Of a stretch of 64,000 nucleotides of DNA, positions 35,863-44,365 are shown in pieces (position 1 is the stretch's first letter; each line of letters starts with the position of its first letter). The notes under the pieces are model-generated. The model was not told the origin of the DNA. It ran no database searches and saw only the letters and a list, made by a program, of their open reading frames with translations. Source of the DNA: Kitasatospora sp. NBC_01250 (GTDB taxonomy: Bacteria > Actinomycetota > Actinomycetes > Streptomycetales > Streptomycetaceae); contig NZ_CP108476.1 in NCBI RefSeq assembly GCF_036226465.1, positions 4,340,001 through 4,404,000 of the forward strand, in the 5' to 3' direction. The position numbers and the translations under genes were made by a program.

Positions 35863-38800
35863 ATGCACACAGCACAGCCGAGCCGGACCCCGATCGCGAT
35901 CGTCGGCCTGGGATGCCGTTTCCCTGGTGCCGACGGGGTCAACGCCCTGTGGAACGTCCTCGTCAACAAGGTCGATGCGGTGACTGCGATCCCGGCCGAG
36001 CGCTTCGCCGTCGACGACTCCTACGACCCGGCCCCCCGGCTGCCCGGACGGACCGTCTCCCGGCACGGCGGTTTCGTGCGCGATCCGTTCGCTTTCGACG
36101 CGGCCTTCTTCGGTATCTCCCCGGTCGAGGCACGCGCGATGGATCCGCAGCAGCGGATCCTGTTGCAGGTGGTCTGGGAGGCGCTGGAGGCGGGCGGTCA
36201 GCGTCCGAACTCGCTGGCGGGCCGACAGGTCGGCGTCTTCGTCGGTCAGGCGACCGCCGAGTACAACGACGAGGCCGACCGCGACGAGCCCGACATACGC
36301 GACCTGGTGGGCAGCCGGCTGCGGGCCGTCACCGCGGGCCGGATCTCCTACGCGCTGGACGCCCGCGGTCCGAGCATCGTGCTCGACACCGCCTGCTCCT
36401 CCTCCCTGGTCGCCGTGCACACCGCACGGCAGAGCCTGCAGCTCGGGGAGTGCGAGCTGGCGATCGCCGCGGGGGTCAACCTGATCCTCTCCCCTTATGA
36501 CTCCATCGCCTACTCGCAGGGCGGCATGGCCTCGCCCGGCGGGGCCTGCCGGTTCGGCGACGGCGGCGCCGACGGCTACGTGCGCAGCGACGGCGTGGCC
36601 GCGGTGGTGCTCAAGCGGCTGCCCGACGCGCTGCGCGACGGCGACCCCGTGCTCGCCCTGCTGCACGGCAGCTCCGTCACCAGCGACGGCGCCGCCAGCG
36701 GCCTGCTGCTGCGGCCCTCGGTGGCCGGCCAGGTCGAGATGGTGCGCGAGGCCTGCCGCAGCGCCGGGATCAGCCCGGCGCAGCTGGACTACGTGGAGGC
36801 GCACGGCACCGGCACCACGGTCGGCGACGACGTCGAACTGCGGGCGCTGGCCGAGGCGGTGACACCGGGCCGGCCGGCCGGACGACCGCTGCTCACCGGG
36901 TCGGTGAAGACCAACCTCGGCCACGCCGAGGCCGCCGCCGGGCTGGCCGGGCTGATCAAGGCGGTGCTGATCGCCCAGCACGGCGTCATCCCCGCCTCGC
37001 TGCACCTGGAGCGGCCGCACCGGCTGGTGGCCGGGCCCGACGCGCCGCTGCGGGTGGTGACCGAGGCACGGCCGCTCGAACCGCAGGGCCCCGAGGCGCT
37101 GATCGGCGTCAGCTCCTTCGGTCTGTCCGGGACCAACGCCCACGTGGTGATCGGTGCCGTCCCGGCCGACCTCAGATCCGCTCCCGGCGCGGTGGACGGC
37201 GGCGCGGCGCAGCCGCAGGACCAGCAGCCGCAGGAGCCGCAGCTGCTGGTGCTCAGCGCCCGCTCGGCGACCGCGCTGCGCCGGCTGGCCGAGCACTGGG
37301 CCGACTACCTCTCCCCCGGCGGCGCCGGCACCGCGCACCCGCTGCGCGCCCTGTGCGCCACCGCCGCGCTGCGGCGCGACGCGCACCCGTTCCGCCTCTG
37401 GGCCCTCGGCACGAGCCACCAGGAGCTCGCCGCGCGGCTGCGCGCGCTGGCCGCCGGCGAGACGATCGCGGACGGCGGTCTCACCGAGGGCGCGGCCGGG
37501 CTGCCCGAGCAGCGGCAGACCGTCTTCGTCTTCCCCGGGCAGGGCTCCCAGTGGACCGGCATGGGCCGTGCGCTGGCCGCCGCCTCCCCCGCCTTCGCGG
37601 CCACGCTGGAGCGCTGCGAGCAGCTGATCCACGGCCAGCTCGGCCACGGCGTCCGCGAGCTGATCACCGCCGAGCCGGGCGGCGACTTCCCCACCGGGAT
37701 GGCCACCGTGCAGCCCGCCCTGTGGGCCACGCAGGTGGCGCTGACCGCCGCGCTGGCCGAGCGCGGCGTCACCCCCGACCTGGTGATCGGCCACAGCATG
37801 GGCGAGGTGGCGGCGGCCCGGGCGGCCGGGGCCCTCAGCGAGCAGGACGCGGCGGCCGTGATCTGCCGGCGCAGCTCGCTGATGGACCGCCAGGCCGGGC
37901 TCGGCGGCATGCTGGTGGTCGAGCTCTCGGCCGACCGGGCGCGGGCGGCGATCGCCGACTACGGCGACCGGATCTGCGTCGCGGCCGAGAACGCCCCCAC
38001 CGCCACCGTGCTGGCCGGCGAGGCGGCGGCGCTGGCCGAGCTCGCCCGGACGCTGACCGAGCGTCTGGTGCTCTGCCGCCAGGTGCAGGTGGCGGTGGCC
38101 TCGCACTCGCCGCACATGGACCCGCTGCGCCCCGACCTGCTCGCCGCCCTCGACGGCCTGCAGCCCGTGGAGGGCACGGTCCCCCTGGTCTCCACGGTGC
38201 GCGGCGAGCGGCTGCTCGGCCCGGAGCTCGACGCCGAGTACTGGATGGCGAACCTGCGCCGGCCGGTCCGGTTCACCAGCACCGTCGCCGAGGTGGCGCG
38301 GGCCGCCGAGAGCGTCTTCGTCGAGGTCGGCGCGCACCCGCTGCTGGTCGCCGCCGTCGAGGAGACGCTGGACGCCGAGCAGCTGGCGGGCGGCGTGGTG
38401 GCCACGCTGCGCCGCGACCAGGACGGGGTGCTGGACCTGATCAGGACGGTCGGGCGGGTCTTCGTCGCCGGCGGCCGGGTGGACTGGCACTGCTGGTACC
38501 CGGACGCGCCGCCGGTGGTCACCTCGCTGCCCGCCTACCCGTGGGACGCGATGCGCCACGTGCGGCCCGCCGGGCGGCGCGGCACGAGCGTGCGGCACCA
38601 GCCCCGCTCGCGCTCCTGGGAGGTGGAACTCGCCGACTGGGGAGCCGGTGACTGGGGTACGGGGGTGGCGGTGCGCGGGCTCGCGCCGGTGCCGCCGGCC
38701 GTCCACCTGGCCGCGATGCTCCAGGCCGCCCGGGAACTCGACCCGGGCAGCGGGCCGGCCCGCGAGTACGAGCTGCGCGAGGTGGTCCTCGCCGACGCCT

Positions 38801-39969
38801 ACCTGCCGATCGAGGAGGCCGACCGGATCGGGCTGCTGGTCACCCTCACCGACCCCGTCGACGGCGGGGCCCGCACCGCGACGGTGGCGGCCCGGCTGCC
38901 GGGCGCCGCCGAACCGCTGCACTGCGCCTCGGCCGAGCTGCACCCGGTGGACGACGACGCGCGGCTGACCGCGCTGCGCGTGGTGGACCAGGCCCTGGGC
39001 CGCTGCCACGACTACCACGGCGCGCAGGGCTTCCTCGAGCTGGCGGCCCGCCAGGGCGTGGAGATCGGCGAGCCGTTCCGCGCGGTCGAGCAGCTCTGGC
39101 GCCGCAAGGGCGAGGCGGTGGCCCGGCTGCGACTGCCCAAGGCGCCCGAGCCCGGCTCCTGGGAGACCGGGCTGCAGCCGCTGCTGGCGGCCTGGACGGG
39201 CCGGGCACCGGGCGAGGAGGGCCGCGGGTTCCTGATGACCGCCATGGCCTCGGCGCGGTTCCTCGCCCCGCTGCCGTACGAGTTCTGGAGCCTGGCGACC
39301 GTCACCGCCTGGGACGGGCTCGGCAACGCCACCCGGGCGGACGTCCTGCTGGTCGACCCGGACGGGCACCCGCTGGCCCGGTTCACCGGGATCCGGCTGC
39401 GGCCGCTGCCCGGGAACGCGCCGGCGCCGGCCGGGCTGCCCGGGGTCCTGGGGCGGCTCGCCGAGCACTCGGCGGCGCCGCTCGCCACGCTGCTCAAGGT
39501 CGGGGCAGCGCCACTGCTGACCGGGCTGACCGGGTTGGCGGGCCTCGGCACCCGCCGCGGGCCGGCCATCGCGGGCGGGCGCGCCGGGCGGGGCGTGCGC
39601 AGGGCCGCCGGCCGCACGCTCAAGGCGGCGGGGCCGGGCGCACCCGCACCCTGGGCACCGGCCGCCGTGCCGTCCGCACCGGCACCGGCCGCCGCCGTCC
39701 CGCCCGCGCTGCCCGCGCCCGCTGCCGCCGGGCCGGTCGGTGACCCCCTGCTGGCGGGCTCCGCGTCGATGCTCGGCCTCACCCCGGGCGCCCTCGACCA
39801 GCGGCGTCCGCTGCGCGAGCAGGGCCTGGACTCGCTGGCCGCCACCCGGCTCAGCCAGCAGCTGCGCCGGGAGCACGGCATCGAGCTGACCGCGGGCCGG
39901 CTGCTCGGCAACGAGAGCCTGGCCGACCTGCGCCGGTCGCTGACCGACCCGGCGGCCACCGGCGGCTGA
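35863..39969 (+). CDS. Single-module iterative type I PKS (KS-AT-DH*-ACP)
   Basis: A 1368-residue polyketide synthase. KS (about 10-430): Cys178 in DTACSSS, His314 in EAHGTGT, His354 in KTNLGH. AT (about 550-850): GHSMGE with Ser645 and VASHSPHMDPL (His748), the form seen in 6-methylsalicylate/orsellinate synthases, which use malonyl-CoA. A DH/TH-like hotdog region (about 910-1195) lacks both the HxxxGxxxxP His and the catalytic Asp. ACP: Ser1324 in GLDSLA. No KR, ER or TE is present, so a non-reduced aromatic acid such as orsellinate is plausible (inference). The ATG at 35863 has GGAG seven bases upstream; an earlier ATG at 35839 does not. Confidence 0.9.
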   Translation: MHTAQPSRTPIAIVGLGCRFPGADGVNALWNVLVNKVDAVTAIPAERFAVDDSYDPAPRLPGRTVSRHGGFVRDPFAFDAAFFGISPVEARAMDPQQRILLQVVWEALEAGGQRPNSLAGRQVGVFVGQATAEYNDEADRDEPDIRDLVGSRLRAVTAGRISYALDARGPSIVLDTACSSSLVAVHTARQSLQLGECELAIAAGVNLILSPYDSIAYSQGGMASPGGACRFGDGGADGYVRSDGVAAVVLKRLPDALRDGDPVLALLHGSSVTSDGAASGLLLRPSVAGQVEMVREACRSAGISPAQLDYVEAHGTGTTVGDDVELRALAEAVTPGRPAGRPLLTGSVKTNLGHAEAAAGLAGLIKAVLIAQHGVIPASLHLERPHRLVAGPDAPLRVVTEARPLEPQGPEALIGVSSFGLSGTNAHVVIGAVPADLRSAPGAVDGGAAQPQDQQPQEPQLLVLSARSATALRRLAEHWADYLSPGGAGTAHPLRALCATAALRRDAHPFRLWALGTSHQELAARLRALAAGETIADGGLTEGAAGLPEQRQTVFVFPGQGSQWTGMGRALAAASPAFAATLERCEQLIHGQLGHGVRELITAEPGGDFPTGMATVQPALWATQVALTAALAERGVTPDLVIGHSMGEVAAARAAGALSEQDAAAVICRRSSLMDRQAGLGGMLVVELSADRARAAIADYGDRICVAAENAPTATVLAGEAAALAELARTLTERLVLCRQVQVAVASHSPHMDPLRPDLLAALDGLQPVEGTVPLVSTVRGERLLGPELDAEYWMANLRRPVRFTSTVAEVARAAESVFVEVGAHPLLVAAVEETLDAEQLAGGVVATLRRDQDGVLDLIRTVGRVFVAGGRVDWHCWYPDAPPVVTSLPAYPWDAMRHVRPAGRRGTSVRHQPRSRSWEVELADWGAGDWGTGVAVRGLAPVPPAVHLAAMLQAARELDPGSGPAREYELREVVLADAYLPIEEADRIGLLVTLTDPVDGGARTATVAARLPGAAEPLHCASAELHPVDDDARLTALRVVDQALGRCHDYHGAQGFLELAARQGVEIGEPFRAVEQLWRRKGEAVARLRLPKAPEPGSWETGLQPLLAAWTGRAPGEEGRGFLMTAMASARFLAPLPYEFWSLATVTAWDGLGNATRADVLLVDPDGHPLARFTGIRLRPLPGNAPAPAGLPGVLGRLAEHSAAPLATLLKVGAAPLLTGLTGLAGLGTRRGPAIAGGRAGRGVRRAAGRTLKAAGPGAPAPWAPAAVPSAPAPAAAVPPALPAPAAAGPVGDPLLAGSASMLGLTPGALDQRRPLREQGLDSLAATRLSQQLRREHGIELTAGRLLGNESLADLRRSLTDPAATGG

Positions 39970-39980
39970 TCCGGCCGACG

Positions 39981-40026
39981 CCCGCCCGGTGCGGTGTTTC
40001 TGACGGAGCATCCGCTGCCGGGCGGG
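39981..40026 (+). terminator. Stem-loop after the PKS gene
   Basis: CCCGCCCGG (39981-39989) pairs with CCGGGCGGG (40018-40026), with an inner GCGG/CCGC pair, 12 bp after the PKS stop. Confidence 0.5.
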
Positions 40027-40106
40027 CGGGGGCGCGCAGGACATGACGTAGTGACCCGGCGCACGCCGCCCGACCGGGCCGAGATCCTTCGGAAGCCTGC
40101 GGCCAA

Positions 40107-40116
40107 TAGTTAGACC
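40107..40116 (+). promoter_or_regulatory. TAGTTWGACC box before tetR
   Basis: TAGTTAGACC matches the repeated PKS-promoter box TAGTTTGACC at nine of ten positions and lies 146 bp before the TetR start in an AT-rich patch that also contains TATAAA. A shared operator for TetR is inferred. Confidence 0.4.
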
Positions 40117-40261
40117 GTGGTATAAAAATCGTGACCGTACCAACCACCTGACCCGTCACCTGCACGAACCTCCCGTGGTTGACCCGACACCGTCGCCCAC
40201 TGCCCAGTCCGCCCGCACCCGCGGCGGGGGGTCGAGATGTACGTCGAGATGGAGACACGCC

Positions 40262-40990
40262 ATGGACCCGCGTCCGCCAACCGCAGCGCCCGCCATCGGC
40301 CGACGTGAGCGCAACAAGCAGAGGGTCAGGGAGCGCCTGTACGCCGCGGCCGTCGAGCTCTTCGTCGACAAGGGCTACGACCACACCTCGATCGACGAGA
40401 TCGCCGAGCGCGCCGACGTCGCACGCGGCACCTTCTTCAACTACTTCCAGCGCAAGGAAGACCTGATCAGCGCCTGGACCGAGCGGCGCCGCTGGGACCT
40501 GGTGACGGTGCTGGCCGAGGCGCAGACCCAGGGCTCCAGCCCGATCGAGCAGTTGACCCGCTGCGTGACCGCGCTCGGCCAGCTCAACCAGGAGGAGCAC
40601 GACCTGACGGTCGCCATGCTGACCGCCTGGGTCAAGGCCGGGCGGCCGATACTGGAGGAGCCGTACGTCGCGGACATCTTCGCCCAGATCGTCAAGTCCG
40701 GCATCGCCCAGGGCGAGCTGAGCCCGGACCTGGTGCCCGCACAGGTCGGCAACGTGCTGCGGGACGTCTACCTGGGCGCGCTCTACCGCTGGGTGAGCGA
40801 GCCGGAGACCACCCACACCAGCGCGCTGACCGAGGAGTTGCTCGCCATCCTGCGGCTGCTGCTCAGCGGCCTCGGTGCCCCCGCGCACGCCCAGGCGATC
40901 AAGTCCGCCCAGCTGCAGGCGCCGCAGGCCCAGCTGTCCAAGGCGGCGCCGATCCGCCGGGCCGCGGCACAGTCCGTCGCCAGCGCCTGA
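40262..40990 (+). CDS. TetR-family regulator of the PKS locus
   Basis: A 242-residue repressor. The N-terminal helix-turn-helix reads AAVELFVDKGYDHTSIDEIA and ADVARGTFFNYFQRKEDLI. The C-terminal ligand domain ends with an Ala/Gln-rich tail of about 35 residues. It is a good candidate for controlling the PKS and itself through the TAGTTWGACC boxes. GGAGACACGCC precedes the ATG at 40262; an upstream GTG at 40175 has no ribosome site. Convergent with the LAL regulator. Confidence 0.9.
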   Translation: MDPRPPTAAPAIGRRERNKQRVRERLYAAAVELFVDKGYDHTSIDEIAERADVARGTFFNYFQRKEDLISAWTERRRWDLVTVLAEAQTQGSSPIEQLTRCVTALGQLNQEEHDLTVAMLTAWVKAGRPILEEPYVADIFAQIVKSGIAQGELSPDLVPAQVGNVLRDVYLGALYRWVSEPETTHTSALTEELLAILRLLLSGLGAPAHAQAIKSAQLQAPQAQLSKAAPIRRAAAQSVASA

Positions 40991-41033
40991 CGGGCAGTCA
41001 GTACAATTGTTTGGATCGTGACCTGGCGCCGCC

Positions 41034-43763
41034 TCAGGCGGCGATCAGGTCCGCGAGTTGACCGCGCGAGGCGATGCCCAGCTTCGGGTACGCCTTGTAG
41101 AGGTGGTGCCCCACGGTCCTGGGGCTGAGGAAGAGCTGGGCGGCGATCTCCCGGTTCGACAGCCCCTTGGCCGCCAGTCGGGCGATCTGCTCCTCCTGCG
41201 GCGTCAGTCCGGCCAGCGGCCCCGAGAGCGCGGCCACCGGGGCGGTGTCGCCGGCCGCGCCCAGCTCGCTGCGGGCGCGCTCGGCCCAGGGCAGCGCGCC
41301 GAGCCGCTCGAAGATCTCCAGGGCGGCCCGCAGCCGGGCCCGGGCCTCGGTCTTGCGCCGGTCGCGGCGCAGCCACTCCCCGAACAGCAGGCTGGTGCGG
41401 GCCAGTTCGAACGGCCGCCCGGTCCCCTCGTGCAGCTCCAGCGCCGCCAGGTAGCCCGACTCGGCCAGCTCGGCCGGCCCGAGCAGCGCCTGGCAGCGCA
41501 GCACCAGCGCCCGGCTCCAGTCGGGCGAGCCGCTCCGGGCCGACCAGGCCTCGAACCGCTCGAAGGCGGCCTCGGCCCGCTCCGGCCGGCCCAGCCGCAC
41601 CGCCGCCTCCACCAGGTCGGGCACGGTGCGGATCGCCGAGACGTGGTGCCGGTGGGCGCCCGCGGTGTGCGGCTCCAGGCGCTCCACCACCTCGGCCACC
41701 CGCCCCTGGCCCAAGTCGTGGACGGCCAGCGCCCACTGGCTCCAGGAGGTGCCGGCCGCCGGGCCGCCCCAGGTGCTCACCTGGTCCGCGAGCGCCTCGG
41801 CGACCCGCTGCCCGACCAGCTCGTCCGCGCCGCGCAGCGCCGCCAGATAGGCGTCCAGCGCGCACAGTTGGCTGACCCACTGGGGCTGCGCGGTGTCCCG
41901 GGCCAGCGCCAGGCCCTCGGCCACGGCGAGTTCGGCGTCCCGGTGCCGGCCGTGGAAGAGCTCGGCCTCGGCCCGGAAGAAGAGCAGCGTGGGCAGCAGG
42001 CCCATCGCCCCGACGGTGCGCGCCTCGTCGATCAGTTCGACGGCCAGCGCCAGGGTCTGCGCGTCCGCTCCGGGCACCAGCGCGGCCCCGCAGAGCTGCA
42101 CCAGATCGCGCGGACTGTCCGCGCCGGCCGCCCTGGCCCGGGTGGCGGCCTCGGCCAACGTGACGCCGGGCGGCGCCTGGTGGCCGAAGACCGGCCCGAC
42201 GGCCGAGCGCAGGTAGCCGACCAGCGGGGCGGTGGCGTCCTCGGCCGGCAGGTCGAGCGCCGCCATCAGCTCCAGCACCTCGACGACCTGCCGCTCGCCC
42301 AGGTACCAGGCGATGTGGAAGTCCTGGAGCAGCGCCCGGGCGGCCAGCGGCGCGGGGATCTTCCGGTCGGCGGCGCGCAGCAGCAGCCGGTGCGCCTCCT
42401 GGTAGCCGCCGCGCCAGAACTCCGTGGTGGCCCGCACCCAGTCGAGCACCGCCAGGGTCAGCGCGTCCTCGGCCAGTTCGGCCCCGCGCAGCGCCAGTGA
42501 GCGGGCCCGCTCGGCCTCGGCCGCGTCCAGCGCCGACTCGGCGCCCATCAGCAGACAGCGGACGACCGTCTCGCGGTCGTCGGCGAGCCCGGCGGCCCGC
42601 TCGTAGGCGGCGGCCGCACCGGCGTGCCCGCCGCGGGCCGCCGCCCGCCGGGCGGCGCCCTCCAGCGCCTCGGCCAGCTCGGCGTCCGGCCCGGTGGCGG
42701 CCTGCGCGAGGTGCCAGGTGCCCCGGTCCAGTTCGCCGTCGGCCTGCAGCACCGCGCCCAGCGCCCGATGGCCGCTCAGCTTCTGGTCCAGTGGCGCGCC
42801 GTCCAGGATCGCGGCCCGCAGCAGCGGATGGCGCAGCGCGTAACGGCCGTCCTGGGTGCGGCTCAGCAGCCCGGACCGCTCGGCGGGCAGCAGGTCCGCC
42901 GGCCCGGCCCCGAGCATCTCGGCGGCCCGCAGCACGGTGGCCAGCTCGCCGCTCTCCTCGGCGGCGGCCACCAGCAGCAGGGTCCGGCTCGGCGCGGGCA
43001 GCCGGGCCACCTGGCCGTGGAAGGCCTGCCGCAGCCGGCTGGTGAGCGCCAGCTCGCCGGCCCCCGGGGAGGGCGCGGCGGCCAGCGCGAGGGGCAGCTC
43101 GGTGAGCGCGAGCGGGTTGCCCTGCGCCTCGGCCAGCACCCGGTAGCGCAGGCCCACGCCGGCCGCCTCGTCGGCGCGGGCCGCCAGCAGCTTGGCGGCG
43201 GCCGAGGGCTCCAGCGGGGCCAGGCGCAGCTCGGGCAGCCCGGGGGCGGGGAAGCTCCCCTCCCCGTCCCTGGCCGCGAAGAGCAGCGCCACGCCCTCGC
43301 TGCCCAGCCGCCGGGCCGCCAGCAGCAGCGCGTCGGCGGAGGAGTGGTCCAGCCACTGCGCGTCGTCGACCAGGCAGAGCAGCGGTTGCTGCTGGGCGAG
43401 TTCGGCCAGCAGCCCGAGCGTGGCCAGGCCGCTGAGCAGCCGGTCGGTGGGTCCCGTCCCCTCGGCCAGCCCGAAGGCCGCCTCCAGCGCCCGGCGCTGC
43501 GGCGCGGGCAGCCCCGGCAGCAGCGGCAGCGCCGGTCCCAGCAGCAGGTGCAGCCCGGCGAACGGCAGGTCCGCCTCGCTCTCCACCCCGGTGGCCCGCA
43601 GCACCCCGAACCCGGCCGACGCCCGCTCGGCGGCGTACTCCAGCAGAGCGCTCTTGCCGATCCCCGGCTCGCCGCGCAGCACCAGCACCCCGCTGCGGCC
43701 CTCCCGTGCCCCCGTCAGCAACTCCTCGACGGCGGCCTGCTCCCCTGACCTTCCGTACAGCAT
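41034..43763 (-). CDS. LAL-type LuxR-family transcriptional activator
   Basis: A 909-residue large ATP-binding LuxR regulator. Walker A is RGEPGIGKSALLEYA near residue 33, Walker B LLCLVDDAQWLD near 130, and the middle is a long helical (TPR/MalT-like) region. The C-terminal HTH reads LTPQEEQIARLAAKGLSNRE and SPRTVGHHLYKAYPKLGI. Such proteins are usual pathway-specific activators of antibiotic clusters, which fits the nearby PKS. Divergent from the SnoaL-like gene. Confidence 0.93.
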   Translation of the reverse strand: MLYGRSGEQAAVEELLTGAREGRSGVLVLRGEPGIGKSALLEYAAERASAGFGVLRATGVESEADLPFAGLHLLLGPALPLLPGLPAPQRRALEAAFGLAEGTGPTDRLLSGLATLGLLAELAQQQPLLCLVDDAQWLDHSSADALLLAARRLGSEGVALLFAARDGEGSFPAPGLPELRLAPLEPSAAAKLLAARADEAAGVGLRYRVLAEAQGNPLALTELPLALAAAPSPGAGELALTSRLRQAFHGQVARLPAPSRTLLLVAAAEESGELATVLRAAEMLGAGPADLLPAERSGLLSRTQDGRYALRHPLLRAAILDGAPLDQKLSGHRALGAVLQADGELDRGTWHLAQAATGPDAELAEALEGAARRAAARGGHAGAAAAYERAAGLADDRETVVRCLLMGAESALDAAEAERARSLALRGAELAEDALTLAVLDWVRATTEFWRGGYQEAHRLLLRAADRKIPAPLAARALLQDFHIAWYLGERQVVEVLELMAALDLPAEDATAPLVGYLRSAVGPVFGHQAPPGVTLAEAATRARAAGADSPRDLVQLCGAALVPGADAQTLALAVELIDEARTVGAMGLLPTLLFFRAEAELFHGRHRDAELAVAEGLALARDTAQPQWVSQLCALDAYLAALRGADELVGQRVAEALADQVSTWGGPAAGTSWSQWALAVHDLGQGRVAEVVERLEPHTAGAHRHHVSAIRTVPDLVEAAVRLGRPERAEAAFERFEAWSARSGSPDWSRALVLRCQALLGPAELAESGYLAALELHEGTGRPFELARTSLLFGEWLRRDRRKTEARARLRAALEIFERLGALPWAERARSELGAAGDTAPVAALSGPLAGLTPQEEQIARLAAKGLSNREIAAQLFLSPRTVGHHLYKAYPKLGIASRGQLADLIAA

Positions 43764-43873
43764 GGGTCGAACCCTACCTATGCGTGACCGATTCCACCGC
43801 CCCGGATCCGGCCTACCTTTTTGACCAGCGGGAAACGCCGCGAAGCACGGAGAATCCGAAGAGGAGCAGGAAC

Positions 43874-44242
43874 ATGACGAACATTCAGGACCTCGCCGCC
43901 CAGTACCTCGCCACCTGGAACGAGACCGACGCCGAGGCCCGCCGCAAGCTGATCGACACCTACTGGGCCGCCGACGCGACCTACACCGACCCGCTGGTCG
44001 AGGCGGCGGGCCGGGACGCGATCGACGCCACCATCGGCGCCGTGCAGGCCCAGTTCCCCGGCCTGGTCTTCACCCTGGGGGCGAACGGGGTGGACGCCCA
44101 CCACCGGATCGGCCGCTTCACCTGGGACCTCGGTCCGGCCGGCGCCGAGGCGCTGGTGGTCGGCTTCGACGTCCTGGTCGCCACCGAGGACGGCCTGATC
44201 GCCTCGGTGCTCGGCTTCCTGGACAAGGTCCCCGCGGCCTAG
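43874..44242 (+). CDS. SnoaL/NTF2-fold protein
   Basis: A 122-residue single-domain protein with the cone-shaped NTF2/SnoaL pattern: LAAQYLATWNETDAEARRKL, AADATYTDPLVEAAGRDAI and a hydrophobic FTLGANGVDAHHRIGRFTW core. In aromatic polyketide pathways this fold gives cyclases or hydroxylases, but it also occurs in many small enzymes and in unrelated contexts. Position beside the LAL regulator and 3.9 kb from the PKS makes a cyclisation role worth testing. GAGGAGCAGG precedes the ATG. Confidence 0.8.
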   Translation: MTNIQDLAAQYLATWNETDAEARRKLIDTYWAADATYTDPLVEAAGRDAIDATIGAVQAQFPGLVFTLGANGVDAHHRIGRFTWDLGPAGAEALVVGFDVLVATEDGLIASVLGFLDKVPAA

Positions 44243-44365
44243 GGCGACCGCCACCCGGTGCCCCACCTGCTCCGTCGGCGCTCGGCGGCCGGGATCGCCC
44301 ACCGGCCGCCGCGGAAGGCGGCCCCTGGTTCCGGGACCGCCGGGACCCGTGCCAGAGTGAGGCGA

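Noticed and set aside
35692..40143. A 1483-codon open frame on the reverse strand across the PKS gene
   Set aside because: It is an antisense shadow caused by GC bias. The forward frame has complete KS, AT and ACP motifs, while the reverse translation is Gly/Arg/Gln-rich with no domain.
41028..41042. Hairpin GCCGCCTCAGGCGGC between the TetR and LAL genes as a terminator
   Set aside because: It overlaps the LAL stop codon and is short. It may act as a terminator but cannot be told from coding constraint.
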